A DNA stretch of 64,000 nucleotides from Leptodactylus fallax (lineage: Eukaryota; Chordata; Amphibia; Anura; Leptodactylidae): contig CAMRHE010000358.1 in NCBI GenBank assembly GCA_947044405.1, forward strand, positions 1,054,001 to 1,118,000. Reading direction: 5' to 3'. The notes under the pieces are model-generated. The model was not told the DNA's origin and searched no databases. It saw only the letters and a program-made list of their open reading frames with translations. The position numbers and the translations under genes were made by a program. This document shows positions 12,282-24,440 of the stretch, piece by piece (within the stretch, counting starts at the first letter, position 1; every line of letters begins with the position of its first letter).

Positions 12282-12776
12282 CAGAAGGGGTCTCAAACAG
12301 CCTGCACCTACTCCCCCTCCACCTTAGGCTGTTATCTGCGGCAAGGAGAGGGATGTAGCGAGTTCTCCCCATTACTATTGATCTAGCTGTTAAAAATGCA
12401 GCCGGATTGCAGAACGGGGAGAAGAGGGGCCCCCGACCTGGAATTGAAACTGGCAGGGCAATAAGCCTTAGTCTGTCCTATTACTTTCCAACTTGTACAC
12501 CGCAGACCAGTTTGTACACTGCAGTCAGCATGAGTACAGTACTTACCTCTCCCCTCCTGCTCCTTCCTGCTTCAGACACACATTATATGTCAAAGAAGTG
12601 GAAAAGCGCGATTGGGGAACAGTGAGGAAAGTACCGTACTAATAATCACCCATGTATGATGGAAATGATAGGGGCCTGGCCACTGTATGAGGGACACCTG
12701 TTGGGACCATTGTACTGTATGGGGCCACTGGTGGGGGCCTTTTGACCGAATATATCTGGTCAAGTTTGAGACTCCT
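12282..12776. mobile_element. hAT-like non-autonomous element
   Basis: The left end CAGAAGGGGTCTCAAAC (12282) and right end GTTTGAGACTCCTG (ending 12776) are inverted copies with a 2-bp length difference. The interior near 12672-12745 has units of the GGGGCCACT / TACTGTATG minisatellite found in the other hAT-like elements here. No clean 8-bp target duplication is visible, so the superfamily call is tentative. Confidence 0.55.
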
Positions 12777-13019
12777 GCTCTACATTATGATCAGTGATGG
12801 TCAGAAATCTGCAGCTAAAGGTGATGAACACATTGCATTAACCTTCCTGTTAAAGGCACAGCATACAGTAGAAATCACTGAAGCAAATTCACCATTGCCA
12901 TAGACCACCATGAAAGCAGACATTCCCCCACTACCCTTGACCTGCAGGGGAGTGAAAAATTACTAGGAGATCTTTTATTCCTAGGTTTCTATCATCTAAA
13001 CGGTATAAGGCTCATATCT

Positions 13020-13212
13020 GATTCTGTCTAAAATTGGCAAAGAGAAAAGTCCTGCACGGAGGACTTTTCTCTCTGCCACTTTCAGTATAAAACTGGCGTA
13101 AACCTGACTGACATCCGGTGGACCCCATTATAGTCTATAGGCTCTCCGTCTTTTGGGTTCCCATGCGACCTAAACAACAGAGAGAAGAACACTAGTATGA
13201 ACCTAGCGTAAC
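13020..13212. mobile_element. MITE fragment (same family as 14103)
   Basis: Shares TCAGTATAAAACTGGCG, GACATCCGGTGGACCCCATT, TCTCCGTCTTTTGGG and a right end CACTAGTATGAACCTAGCGTAA with 14103-14347. It also has the local palindrome AAAGTCCTGCACGGAGGACTTT at about 13046-13068. Confidence 0.55.
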
Positions 13213-14102
13213 AGTCCACTGCATGTTACAGTATCACATACTATAGTACTATAATAAATTATTGTATTCCTCGTGGGGATACTGACAGGTCCAAAAATAT
13301 GTCTGCTCCCCTAGTTACCACCTTACCTTATGTCCAGTGCTGAATAAATATTTATAATTAATAACTTTGAAAACATTTGTGAATTTGGAATTGTATAAAT
13401 AATTGTAAATATACTATATTTAATTAATATTTAGAATATATAAATAATTATAATAATAATAAAATATATATATATGTTACATTTTTGTAAATAGTCTACT
13501 GCAGGTTTCTAAATCCCTTAACTAGAAGGAAGCAGTAGAAATATAGACTGCTGTTCAGGTCTGTTTCACAGGATTGAATGTTTTGCACCGTGATATTGCT
13601 CTTGTTGTAAGGGCTTCATGGGTTAGAAATTGTCAAACCTGAGATTTACATGATAATACAGGTTACTATACTATAACAGTGACCTACAGATAACCTGCTA
13701 TCCCTAATGTCTGATACAGCTGGCATTTCTTATTTATTATAGTGACCTAATGTGCAGTTACTGGAATTTATTTTTGCTCCAACAACCAGTCAGGTGGACC
13801 CGTGAGAGCTGTTCCTTAAATAAGATGAGCCGGTAAACTAACTCACATCCATGAATGATAAGTCCAGGCTTACTGGTGATTTCATGGTATTTGGCCTTTA
13901 TGTGCAAATGCTTTGCTGTTCTTGCAGTATATATTTTAGAACTAAAGACTTGTAAAGTACAGCATGCCTGATGTTATCACACCATTTTATAAGGCCTTGA
14001 GGTGTACTTCTAAATCTGTTAACCTCTTAAATAAAAAAGGAAGAAATAAAAGAAATATGTATTTCCTGTCTCTAGGGCAGAGCACAGCTAGGTCAAAAGC
14101 AT

Positions 14103-14347
14103 TTGAGGCTGGAATCACATCTGCGTTGGAGTCACTCCGTCGCAGATTCAGCCTAAAATCTACGAAGAGAAAAGTCCTGAGAGGAGGATTTTTCTCTACG
14201 CCGGTTTCAGTATAAAACCACCGGACCACAATATAGTCAATGGGGTCCACAGGTAACCGCTTTTTAAATGGACAGGGTCTCCGTCTTTCAGGTCTCTATG
14301 CCGATTCGAAGGGTGGAGAGACTCGAACACTAGTGTGAAGCTAGCGT
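14103..14347. mobile_element. MITE with GAGGCTGGAATCACA / CACTAGTGTGAAGCTAGC ends
   Basis: The ends are imperfect inverted repeats. The body has AAGTCCTGAGAGGAGGATTTT, CCGGTTTCAGTATAAAACC and a TCTCCGTCTTTCAGG word, shared with 13020 and partly with 5291. The two overlapping ORFs in opposite strands here (13964-14215 and 13987-14250) are not genes. Confidence 0.55.
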
Positions 14348-14425
14348 AAGACATACATAAAATAAGTACTTTCAAAGTAAAAAAAAAAAATCTATTCTAT
14401 ATTTATGTATACACACACATTTATA

Positions 14426-15185
14426 CAGTCATGAGTAGTCATGTCCATCTGAAACATTCATGATAATAGCAATGATCTTAAAGAAGCAACTGTTGCTGTC
14501 CATCAATCTGGGAAGGATCATAAGGCCATTTCCAAATAATTTGAATTCCATCATTCTATGATGAGAAGAATTATTTACAAGCACAAAACATTAAATACAG
14601 CTGACAACTTCTTTGGTAGAGGATGTCCCAGCAAATTCATCCCAAGGTGAGTCTAAGAAATTGCTCAGAGAAATTGCAAAATGCCCATAATGTGAGGTTA
14701 TCTATCCAACAGATATAGCCTAACACTGAGATAAGTAACAGGACAGTGATCCCAAGCACACCATCAAATGTACAACAGAATGACTGAAGACAGAAAGAAT
14801 CAAGGTGTTGCAATGGCCCGGTCAAAGTCCAGCCCTTAAGCCAACTGAAATGCTGTTGGGAAACTGTTAGGAGAGTTGTATATGAGCAAATGCCAACAAA
14901 CCTCAATGAACTGAAGTAACATTGTAAAGAGGAGTGGGCCGAAATTACTCTAGTATGATGTGAGAGACATATAGAAATCCAGTACTCCATGTTGTTGCTG
15001 CTGAAGCTTGTTCTACATGCTATTGCTCTATGTGGTTTACTTAGGTTTTCTCACATGGCCTTTTCATTTTGGCTTCATCTTTGTTAAACAAATATTGAAA
15101 CCGTACAATATGTTGTGTGTTCATCTGAGACTATATTTACCCAATTTTAAGATCTTCTAAGGACCAGATGATTTTTATTGTATAT
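14426..15185 (+). mobile_element. Tc1 relic with a central deletion (copy B)
   Basis: It follows TA at 14424-14425 with CAGTCATGAGTAGTCATG. The plus strand encodes a decayed DNA-binding domain (KEATVAVHQSGKDHKAISK, then a stop) and, after about 14735, the end of a DDE domain (SDPKHT, VLQWPGQSP). The middle of the transposase is missing, and the catalytic Glu region reads KPTEMLL with further stops. The right terminus does not pair with the left, so the end near 15185 is approximate. Confidence 0.75.
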
Positions 15186-15672
15186 AAACCCAAAACCCAT
15201 TATAAGATCTGTCATATATAATGCATAAAGCTGGAGTAAATCAATGTACTTGAGTAAATCAGGCCTTATCTTTCCACTTGTGCCCTGGGACCATGAGTTT
15301 CTAGACCCCCCCAGCCAAAAAAAAAAAAAAAAAAGAAAAAGCACCATACCAATGAAATCTCTAAAATATTGCTAGTCTAAACCACATATTATATTTTTGG
15401 GCTGGAGCTGTGCACTACTGTCTCTCTGTACCAAATATTAGATTGTACAGGAGTCTCTGGAATTGGAGGGACACTTTGGTGGAATTGCTTTGTACAGAAC
15501 TGAATGAAGAAAACGTCTTTTGGTCCGCTTTATTAAGATTGATATGTGGCATGCCAGTCGTAAAAGGGATTTCATAGGGAGGGCAAGTTTTTTTTGCAGT
15601 GAAAAAAATAATATAGATGCCAATCCCAACTACTTAAACATGGAATACAGCATCACCACACTGGGGGATGAC
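15186..15672. other. Intronic sequence, nothing recognised
   Basis: Contains a poly-A run at about 15318-15334. No gene or named repeat. Confidence 0.4.
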
Positions 15673-16605
15673 CAGTGGCGTAACTAGGAATAGCTGGGCC
15701 CCAAGGCGAACATTTGACATGGGCCCCCCCGAACTGCTGCCCCCAATCGCCCCCCCGGACCGCCCCCTCCAAGCCCCCCCCCCCAAAAAAAAACGCATTC
15801 CTGCGCACACTATTATGTGCCATAGTGGCCCCTGCACACAGTATTATGCCCCATAGTGGCCCCTGCACACAGTATCATGCCCCATAGTGGCCCCTGCACT
15901 GAGTATTTTGCCCCATAGTGGCCCCTGCACTGAGTATTTTGCCCCATAGTGGCCCCTGCACTGAGTATTTTGCCCCATAGTGGCCCCTGCACACAGTATT
16001 ATGTCCCATTGTGGACCACCCATGAACAATTATTATACTCTGGGGTCTTTTCAGACCCCAGAGTATAATGATCGGAGAACCAGGGAAGGATAGAAACATA
16101 AAAAAACAACGTTGCTTACCTGTTCCTCGCTCTGGTCCACTCCCTGCTGCTTCAGCCGCCTTCAATGTTGGACCAGGCCGGCGTCACGTGATGCGGGCAA
16201 GGCGTTGCGACGCAAAATGACGTCGGGGACGTCACCAAACAGGCCCGAAGCCTGGAGAAGCGCAGGAGAGGTGAGTACATTGTTTTTTATGATCCCTCAC
16301 CTCCCCTGGGCCTCCGATTATTATACTCCAGCATAATGATAGCAGAGACTGTGGTGTTCGGGCCGCGGCCTCATATACCGATCCCCGCTCCTGCTTACAG
16401 CCGCCTCCGCAGAATCGGAAGCGCAGGCGGCCGTGAGCGGGACCCTAGGGAACGGTAAGTATATAGGGCCCGTTACCTGCTGGGGTTACTCCTGCAGGTA
16501 ATGGCCTAATAAAAAAAAAAAAAGCATCAGGGGCCCGCGGGGCCCCGTATTGTCCCGGGCCCTGTGGCAGCTGCTACTTCTGCTACCCCAATAGTTACGC
16601 CCCTG
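15673..16605. mobile_element. hAT-like non-autonomous element with perfect 8-bp duplication
   Basis: The ends are CAGTGGCGTAACTA (15673) and ATAGTTACGCCCCTG (ending 16605), inverted with one or two mismatches. The 8-bp GGGATGAC occurs immediately outside both ends, at 15665-15672 and 16606-16613, the hAT target-duplication length. The element is 933 bp with no transposase. The interior has a 31-bp minisatellite (15820-16013) and a GC-rich block with a CACGTG E-box (16185-16190), TGACGTC (16218-16224) and GACGTCA (16228-16234). Confidence 0.88.
15820..16013. repeat. 31-bp minisatellite inside the hAT-like element
   Basis: About six head-to-tail units of 31 bp with the core CCATAGTGGCCCCTGCAC then AGTATTATG or GAGTATTTTG. 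There are no unique spacers. The two minus-strand ORFs over it (CRGHYGA repeats) are translations of the array and not genes. Confidence 0.9.
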
Positions 16606-16682
16606 GGGATGACCATCAACATTAGTAAAATGACTCTCCTAATGCAATGTAAAGAAAATGGTTCCTTCTCAGACCCCTTTAA

Positions 16683-17191
16683 AGGGAGTGTGTAAGTAGT
16701 AAATCTATTATAAATGTAATCACAATACCTTGCAGAAGGGAGTCTACAGTTTTCAAATATACATATGTTATTCAGCTTTGGAACCCCATTTTCATGTAAA
16801 TTAGCATTTTAATCATATGCAAATGAGGATAAATGTGCTTTAGGAATGAGTCTTTGCTTGCCTGGGTTTTGGTCTTAGCTCTATATTCCCAGGCAAAGCA
16901 CTTTTTCCCTCATTTGCATACTAATAATAATCCGATTTACATGAAATTGGGTCTCCAAAGCTGAATAACAGAGGCATATCTGGAAACTGTATAATCACCT
17001 CTGGAATTAGGTTTCGAACCAATTTCCTACTGACAGACTCCCACTAATAATTAGCTGAACCCAGAGTGAGGAGTATGCCTCTTAATAATTAGAGCGCATC
17101 TTGGGCGGACTGTGTGCCAGAAGCTGAAATCTATGCCAGTTTCTTGGTGCAAATAATGTTAAATTCCTCGGGTCATGAAATCCCACTCCCT
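16683..17191. mobile_element. T2-type foldback MITE
   Basis: TTAA at 16679-16682 and 17192-17195 flanks AGGGAGTG ... CACTCCCT ends, so the left end reads TTAAAGGGAG (TTAAAGGRR). Inside, long inverted segments pair: ATGTTATTCAGCTTTGGAAC with CCAAAGCTGAATAAC, and CATATGCAAATGAGG with CCTCATTTGCATA. It is 509 bp and non-coding. Confidence 0.82.
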
Positions 17192-18230
17192 TTAATAAGA
17201 GTGATAATTGTGTCTAAACGGATCAAAAGGTGAACATTTCTGTACAAACGGGAGCATGTGCAATAATTTGTGACTCTTCTACAACAGAATACTACCGTAC
17301 ATACATTAATAATTTTCCCCTTTGAACTTCTTTATTGGCATGAAGGCATCAAGTATAAATCAAGCTATGCAGAACCGCTGTACCGCCCAAATCTAGTCAC
17401 ATATTACTAAATTATCAGTCTTCTGTATGTCTGCTTTACTTTCTAACTAATTTCACCTTCTTGGAATAAACCACAGAAGTGCAGTCAGATTAGTTGTATC
17501 CTTTGAATTAGCTTCTAGCATAGCTATAGGGGGTACAGCGGTAGGTAGGTAATTTAAATGGAACGAGGTAGGTAGGGGGGCCCATTACAGATTTCGCATT
17601 AAGCTTCAATTTATGCCTCTACTCAACGGGTTCTGATCTTGTAGAAACCCAGTTAGCGTAGGGTCTCTTAGAGGACAAGAGTGGAGCATCACTGGAAGCA
17701 GCCAGGTACACTAACTATGGGTTTATTTATTATATAAAATACTTTGCCAAATTTTCTACAGCTCACGTAAACCAACTCATACTCTGTATTACCATATGTG
17801 AACATAAATGAGATTAGTTAAATAGAAAAAGAAAACAAGAAAATGTAAGCTTTGAGAGCACATGTATACCCGACACCATCACTGAATGCATGAAAGGATA
17901 AAAACCCAAGATTTCCACGCAATCTAGACTAATTGTTAATGTATAATAAGGTTGAGTTCATTCTAGGTGACAGATTCATTTGAAGGTTTTTGTGGCAGGA
18001 ACACTTTAAAACCCATGAAATGAATGGCAGCCTATCTTGAGAATGAACTGCAGAAAAGCCCTGTAACAAAATCCTTCTTCAGAGAGATCTTGTGATTTCT
18101 GGATAAAAACCTTCATTTACCTTTTGCTTTCTGATGAGTATTGTAGTTGGCACATCAATAAAAAAGTAGAAAATTAAAGATTACAATCTGCAGCAAAAGG
18201 ATATTTTACATTAGGCCGCTCTGCTCGACA
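17192..18230. other. Intronic sequence, nothing recognised
   Basis: No coding or repeat signal that I can name. GGTAGGTAGG runs occur near 17541-17577. Confidence 0.4.
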
Positions 18231-18370
18231 CACCATATGGCTTGCTTCTCATTGCCGAACAAAGAGCGGAAGTAACAAATTTTATATGAAATAACTGGAT
18301 GCTTGCATTATGCTGGGCTCAACGCATACAAAGTGAGCTAATATGTGGAGGATAGTGGACCAGTAGTATA
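18231..18370 (+). repeat. Unclassified repeat, copy 1
   Basis: It shares an ordered series of words with 19166-19310: GCTTGCTTCTCA / GCTCGCTTCTCA, GAACAAAGAGC, TTTTATAT, GATGCTTG / GATGTTTG, ATGCTGGGCT / ATGTTGGGCT and AAGTGAG. The repeat is a diverged direct pair of about 140 bp; its origin is unknown. Confidence 0.55.
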
Positions 18371-18798
18371 ATAGGCAACTATGTCATGTAAGTCCAGCTA
18401 TTACAAGTACACAGAAAGAGGAGATATTCAATGTTTTTGTTAATTTGACAGATATATTCAAATTGAATCATACAAATAATTTGCAGCAGTAAAGGAATCT
18501 TTCCAGGCAAAAAAAAAAACTGAGAACAGGAGGAGTGTTAAATAACGAAATAAGAAATTGTCATCTTTTTCAATCCTCTCTGTTCGCGTCGGGTTAAAGT
18601 AATGTGGCAATGAAGTAAAAGGTCCCCTACGTGACTGCTCCAGTCACTGGCCTCAGTGTTTTAATTGTGGTAGTCGTAGGTAATCTCTGAGTGGTTCCAA
18701 CACAGAATAAAAGGGGCGAATAAGAAGAGAATACACTTTTTTTTAAATTTAAAATTCTGACCTGCGCTAAACTAATTTTTTGGGTGCCTATAAAACCC

Positions 18799-19165
18799 AT
18801 TTAAAGAGAATCTGTCACCAGGTTTTATCCAGACCTAACTAAGAAAGTAGGAATTTTACGTCACCTTTTTTCTTCCTGTACGTTTTATAAAACAGATGTC
18901 TGTCTACTGCAGAGAAAGCCAAGCACTGAGCCCTTGCACTCATGAGCAGCTGGTTCTTCCGACTCTGATGACTGCCTATTACCATCCAATATGGTAAAAA
19001 AGTAGCTAAAATGTAACTTATTGTTAAGGGAACAGCCTTGTTTGTGTTCTGCTTTTTGGGAATCATGGCTGTAGTTGTTCGTATCTATGTTCTCCAACAT
19101 AAAAACTGTTTGGACATCACGACTAAAATTCACTCATTGGGCATCTTCTCTTTGAAATAATGTCT
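18799..19165. mobile_element. T2-like left end
   Basis: Begins TTTAAAGAGAATCTGTCACC at 18799, the same end type as the element at 2953. No certain right end; a TTTAAG preceded by ATAACCCC near 19672-19685 could be one. The short minus-strand ORFs here show no homology that I recognise. Confidence 0.4.
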
Positions 19166-19310
19166 CTGTGGCTCGCTTCTCACGGGTGAACAAAGAGCAA
19201 AATGAACACATTTTATATTTAAAAAAAAAAAAAAACTAGATGTTTGTAGGATGTTGGGCTACAGGCATGACAAGTGAGTTTACGTTTAGTGGCCCACAAG
19301 TGATCCAGAA
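19166..19310 (+). repeat. Unclassified repeat, copy 2
   Basis: Diverged direct copy of 18231-18370 with a poly-A insertion in the middle. It lies about 935 bp from copy 1, with the T2-like end between them. Confidence 0.55.
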
Positions 19311-20907
19311 GTTTCATGCAACTGCACAGCAGTGGCCCTTCTTACCTTTATTTTTTGTTCCAGATATGTGTATCATGATGGCCAGCCTTTCGAAACAATA
19401 CTGTTACGTAATAGTGTGTCACAAAGTGACATTCAACATAAATGTCTTTGTGTCGTTGTTGTGTAGTAAATTGCAGCCTTTCAAGCATTTTGCTAGCATA
19501 TTGTAACATTATATTGAACTGGTTTTATAAGAATGTGGAGTCTTTAACTGAATTCTAGAAGTTATGGATGATCGGATCCTTAAGATAGCACATTATTAGT
19601 AGATTGTGAGGGTCTGACTGTCAGGGCACCCACCAATCTCATGTGAGAATAGACTATAAATAATTTTTGTGGCATAACCCCTTTAAGCGAAAAGTAACTT
19701 TTCCACAAAAGAGACATTTCAGAAAATCACATTGGTAGGGTATATATTGAGCAAGCCCACTAATGGTTTAAAAAAAAAAATCTGCTGTACATGACACCAA
19801 ATTTTAAGTTTAGATCACTCTCAGACTGCTTTGCTACGTTAGTCTGGTCCAGTGATTCCAAAATTCATTATCATGAGGGAACTCCTAAAAATCCACTGTC
19901 ACAAACCCGTACTCTAATTCTTATAGACAGACAGATAGCTAGATAGACAATATGCCTTTAGCCCGCTGTATTCCAGATAAGATTGATTACTAAGACAGCA
20001 ATCTTCATTTGAAACCAATGGAAAAAGAGTTAAATAAAATGAAGAAAAAAAAAAGAAACTATTTTGAGGCTACCTTAAGGGAAAATGTTTTGTACTTGCT
20101 GACCTGGAAATATGAAGTGAGTGGCAGTCACCTTAATTACTTTCTACTGAGGCAGACTGGCTGGGTTCCTTGGGATATAAACTTACAATAACATAGTAAG
20201 ACAAGGATGTGGAAGCCTAGTGCCATTTTAATGATGTCATCACCACATGAGGCCAACCAGAAATCCGACTAACCACAAACCTCTCAAGTGAGTGCTGCCA
20301 ACAGTCATGTTTGGATCAGGACTATTTAGGCCTGTGGATGCCTGATAAAAGAATGGGATCAAGGGGATTTGTGATGAATGACTTTTGAGATTCAACTAAT
20401 TAAATAGGGACAAATACTTTTCTAGGATATGATTCCAATTATTATTAATATGCCAAAAAGGACTATGTATAGTGTATATGAGTCATAAGGGTGGACAGTA
20501 TATAAGTGTTACTGATACCTTGGGTAGCAGATCTCTAGATCAGTAGGTTTGCTCCTTCGTGGTTTACATAGGCATGGTGGCTTGTCCATACACTTAAGAG
20601 ACTAAAACACTGTACCTGCAATTTGCAGAGTGGCATGTGGTTCCCAGGGGTCATGCTCCAAGCAAAAAACATGTAGAGCCTACCATGGATAAGTCATCCA
20701 TGTTGAACCCAGTATATCAACCCAACCCCAAACAGATTGATTTAGGTGACCCTAACCTAACGGTGATTTCCCCTTGTGAAATAGTGTCACCATTACCAAT
20801 ATATTGTTGTCTTTGTCAAAATGCAATGAGATCATTGTGATTGCTCCAAAGAGGTAAGAGACCACACATTTGACCCTCCAAATAGCTCATTTGCATAATG
20901 ACAAAAA
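19311..20907. other. Intronic sequence, nothing recognised
   Basis: Contains a GACAGACAGATAG-type simple repeat near 19925-19950. The 60-67 aa ORFs here have no recognisable family. Confidence 0.4.
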
Positions 20908-22455
20908 CAGTTAGTTCCAGAAATATTTGGACTGTGACACATTTGGCATTTAAGCTGTTTAACAAAACATATTCCAGATACAGTTATATAATTGATATGG
21001 GCTTAAAGTGCAGACTCAGCTTTAGTTTGAGAGTATTCACATCCTAATTGGAGAAAGGGTTTAGGAATTACAGTTCTGTAATATGTAGTTGTCTATTTTT
21101 CAAGGGACCAAAGGTAAGTGGACAATTATCTCAAAAACTATTTAATGGGTTGCATGGGCTATTACCTCATTAATCCATCATCAATCAAGCAGGTAAAATA
21201 TCTGCGGTTTATTCCAGGTGTTGCATTTGCATTTGTTGCTGTGAAACCACAACATGTGGCCAAAGGAGCCCTCAATGGAAGTGAAACAGACCATCATTAG
21301 GCTGAAAAAAACAAGAAATCTATCAGAGAGATAGCAGTTAGAAGTGGCCAAATCAACAGTTTGGCTCACCATGGTGAGCTCGGGGAACTCAAAAAGACCT
21401 AGACAACCCCGGAAGATAACAGTGGTAGATGATGGAAAAATCCTTTCCATGATGAAGAAAAACCCCTTCACAATATCCACCCCTGTGAACACTGACCAGG
21501 AAAAAGGTGTATCAGTATCTACGTCTACCTTCATGAGAGTAAATACAGAGGGTTCACCACAAGGTGCAAATCATTAATCAGCCTCAAAAATAGAAAGGCC
21601 GGATTAGACTTTGCCAAAAAAAAGAACATCTAAAAAAGCCAGCCCAGTGCTGGGACAGCATTCTTTTGACAGATGAAAATAAGATCAACCTGTACGAGAA
21701 TGATGGGAAGAAGAAAGAATGGAGAAGGCTTGGAACGGCCTATGATACAAAGCATACCACATCCTCTGTAAAACATGTTGGAGGCAGTGTGATGTCATGG
21801 ACATGCATGGCTTCCAAAAGCACTGGGTCACTAGTGTTTATTAAAGATGTGACAGAAGACTAAAGCAGCCAGGTGAATTCTGACGAGAACAGGGATATAC
21901 TTTGTATTCAGAATCAACCAAATGCTGCAAGGTTGACTAGATGGCACATCACAGTAAAGATGGAAAATGACCCAAAACATGCAGCAAAAGCAACCCAAGA
22001 GATTTTTAAGGCAAAGAAGTGAAATATTCCGCAATGGCAGAGTCAATCACCAGAACTCAACCCAATTAATCAAGTCTTTCTTTAGACAAAACATAAGGCA
22101 GAAAGACCCACAAAAAAGCAACCACTGAAGACAACTGCAGTGAAATCCTGGCAAAGCATCACAAAGGAGGAGACCCGGCGTTTGGTGATGTTCATGGATT
22201 CCAAACTTCAGGCAGTTATTGCCTACAAAGGACTCTATAACAAGTATTACAAATGAACATTTTATGTATGGTTATGTTAATTTCTCCAATTACTTTTGAG
22301 CCCTTGAAATGTGGAGGCTTTGTAGGAAAATGCAATTCCTAAACGTTTCACAGGATATTTTTGTTTAACCCTTTGCATTAAATCTGAAAGGACACAGTTC
22401 AATTGTATCTTAGTTTCATTTCAAATCCAATGTGGTGGCATGCAGAGATATTAGA
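20908..22455 (+). mobile_element. Decayed Tc1 element (copy C)
   Basis: The left end is CAGTTAGTTCCAGAAATATT. The plus strand encodes a broken transposase from about 21275 (MEVKQTIIRLKKTRNLSER then a stop). Fragments in changing frames include VAKSTVWLTMVS, the DDE-domain piece VGGSVMSWTCMASKSTGS (about 21780-21834) and a C-terminal end close to 22255. Several stops and frameshifts separate them. The matching right terminus is absent, so the copy is truncated at about 22455. This is a different Tc1 lineage from copies A, E and F. Confidence 0.85.
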
Positions 22456-22680
22456 GCCATTAGCTTTGGTGCCCTATATGCCATTTAGGCTTTATACTGT
22501 GAGGTGGGCAGTGTCAGGCTGGAGCCAGCAAGGGGTGTGATTCTGAGCTTTGACACTGTTCACCTCTGATTGAAGCTCTGAAACATGCCCCCTATCCTGC
22601 CTGACACTGCCCACCTGACAGTAGAGACCTTAGGTAGCATGCCTGGCACCAAACTAACTGTATTGCTTGCTCAGGAACAG
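22456..22680. repeat. Inverted repeat (hairpin), about 115 bp
   Basis: AGGTGGGCAGTGTCAGGC at 22502-22519 pairs perfectly with GCCTGACACTGCCCACCT at 22599-22616, and the segment between is partly complementary too. It resembles the palindromic interior of a T2-type MITE, but the element ends were not found. Confidence 0.6.
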
Positions 22681-24250
22681 AGAGGGATAGAGAAAAAATT
22701 CCAACTGCACTGGACTAAGTAAAGCAGCACCTAGAAACAAATGCTAAGAACTGAAGTAGATGGATGTCTTCAAAGGTCCCAAAAATCTGTTTATGCTTGT
22801 CACAGACAAAGGCTTTGTTAGGTGGACTCCACCAATTTTTACAAGACCCTCTGACAATCTTATGGGGTTTTGAAGAATACTGAGTGGAAGCGGCAGCCAT
22901 CAAAAAAAAAAACTAAACAAAAAATATCAGGGTTTTATGGTTTTTCCTTTGAGTCAGGTCTGATCTTGGAGATGTTTTCCCTCAAGGCAGTACTAGGTCA
23001 ATGCGTTCATATGATGTATCATCACTAAGGATGTCGGGGTTCCAAAGAAATTTAATTCGTACTTGCATATTTTCACGTCATTGTGTGACACTGGTCGCCT
23101 TACAAGGAATTAAAAGAGTACATACTGCCCAGTGTCCCAAAGTGAACATGGACTCATAGAATCTCACTATGAGCTACCTGTTATAATAAATAGGAGCCTT
23201 GCAGTTGTACTGAATACAGAAGCATAGGACAAAAACTTGTACTCTATCTGCATTTATTTTCTCTATGAAAGGCCCGCAGAATTAACACCGTTTATGAGCA
23301 AGAAACTAGAAGATTAAAATGAACAGGTAGAAAGACCCTGCATTAGTGCTTATTCACACAAATTTGCCCTGCACTTGGCCATACTTTTTTCATGGCCAAG
23401 TGTACACTTAAGGGTATCGACTTGAGTCTATTAAAGAATATCCCAGGAAATGGCAAGTTCTATTATTTAATGGATCGGTCACACGAACTGTTAAAAAATG
23501 GTGATGTGAGTAGATCCATTAATATCTATAGTACTGTGTACAGGCCGTTAATACAACAGCTAACACACGCCCGGATAACCCTGTTGTGACAATAAGCACT
23601 TACACTAATTTTTCACTCCAGTGAGAGGTACACTTTAGATATTCGCAGCAGGCTGTAAAATGAGATGAGGTGGTCTTTGTTTACTAGTTATGAGTATAAA
23701 GTATATGCCTACTGCACTGACATCTGGTGGCCATTATAAAAACAGCAAATATTATGCAAATGAATAATTAAATACAACTAATTATACTTTAATTTGGCAA
23801 CTGACAAAACAAATCCAATACAAGAAATGCAGGCCAAAAAAAAGTACTGATGTCATAACTGCACAATCTTATAAAATTGAAATTGCATTGGTAAATGTAT
23901 TACAGGTACTTTTCTTTATCAAGCCTGTCAGACCGGAATGCCAGAGACTTATGGTCCACTGCAACTTGCATCGCTGCCAGAGTATATATCATTCCTGATT
24001 TCAAAAGAAAATGTCTCCAATGGTTTGAGAATGACATAATGCTTTGGACATAGGCAGCAGTTTACAATTCACAGCTGTGGATAATTCGCTGCTCTCTCTG
24101 ACACTGTATTACAGGGTCTATGCGTTTTTTAGCTATACCCTGGAGTTTATTCAGGCCAAATCGGCAGACAATGAACATAACCAAGAAATCCCTTTTGTGT
24201 GTCTTGTTTAGTTCACGTTGTCTCTGCCCGTCCTGGACTCTTGCATATGT
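22681..24250. other. Intronic sequence, nothing recognised
   Basis: No named feature. The short ORFs have no homology that I recognise. Confidence 0.4.
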
Positions 24251-24440
24251 TGCAATTAAAGGGAACCTTTCAGGGTGTTTTTCTAACATAAACTGGCCCC
24301 ATCATCAGGGCCCCTTTCCATTGGTGCCCCTCTGTGATCTTTCTATTGCAGCAAAGTGAAAATCTAAATGTCTGAAAGCATAAAAAGCCATATGTAAATT
24401 AGTCACAGTGGGCGGGGAGCAGCTTCAGTCTAGTTATGCT
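24251..24440 (+). mobile_element. T2-type left end
   Basis: Starts with TTAAAGGGAACCTTTCAGG near 24256 (TTAAAGGRR). The following sequence is GC-richer than its surroundings. No right end identified. Confidence 0.45.

Noticed and set aside
15820..16013. Regular 31-bp repeats that might suggest a CRISPR array
   Set aside because: Units are head to tail with no unique spacers, inside a eukaryotic hAT-like element.
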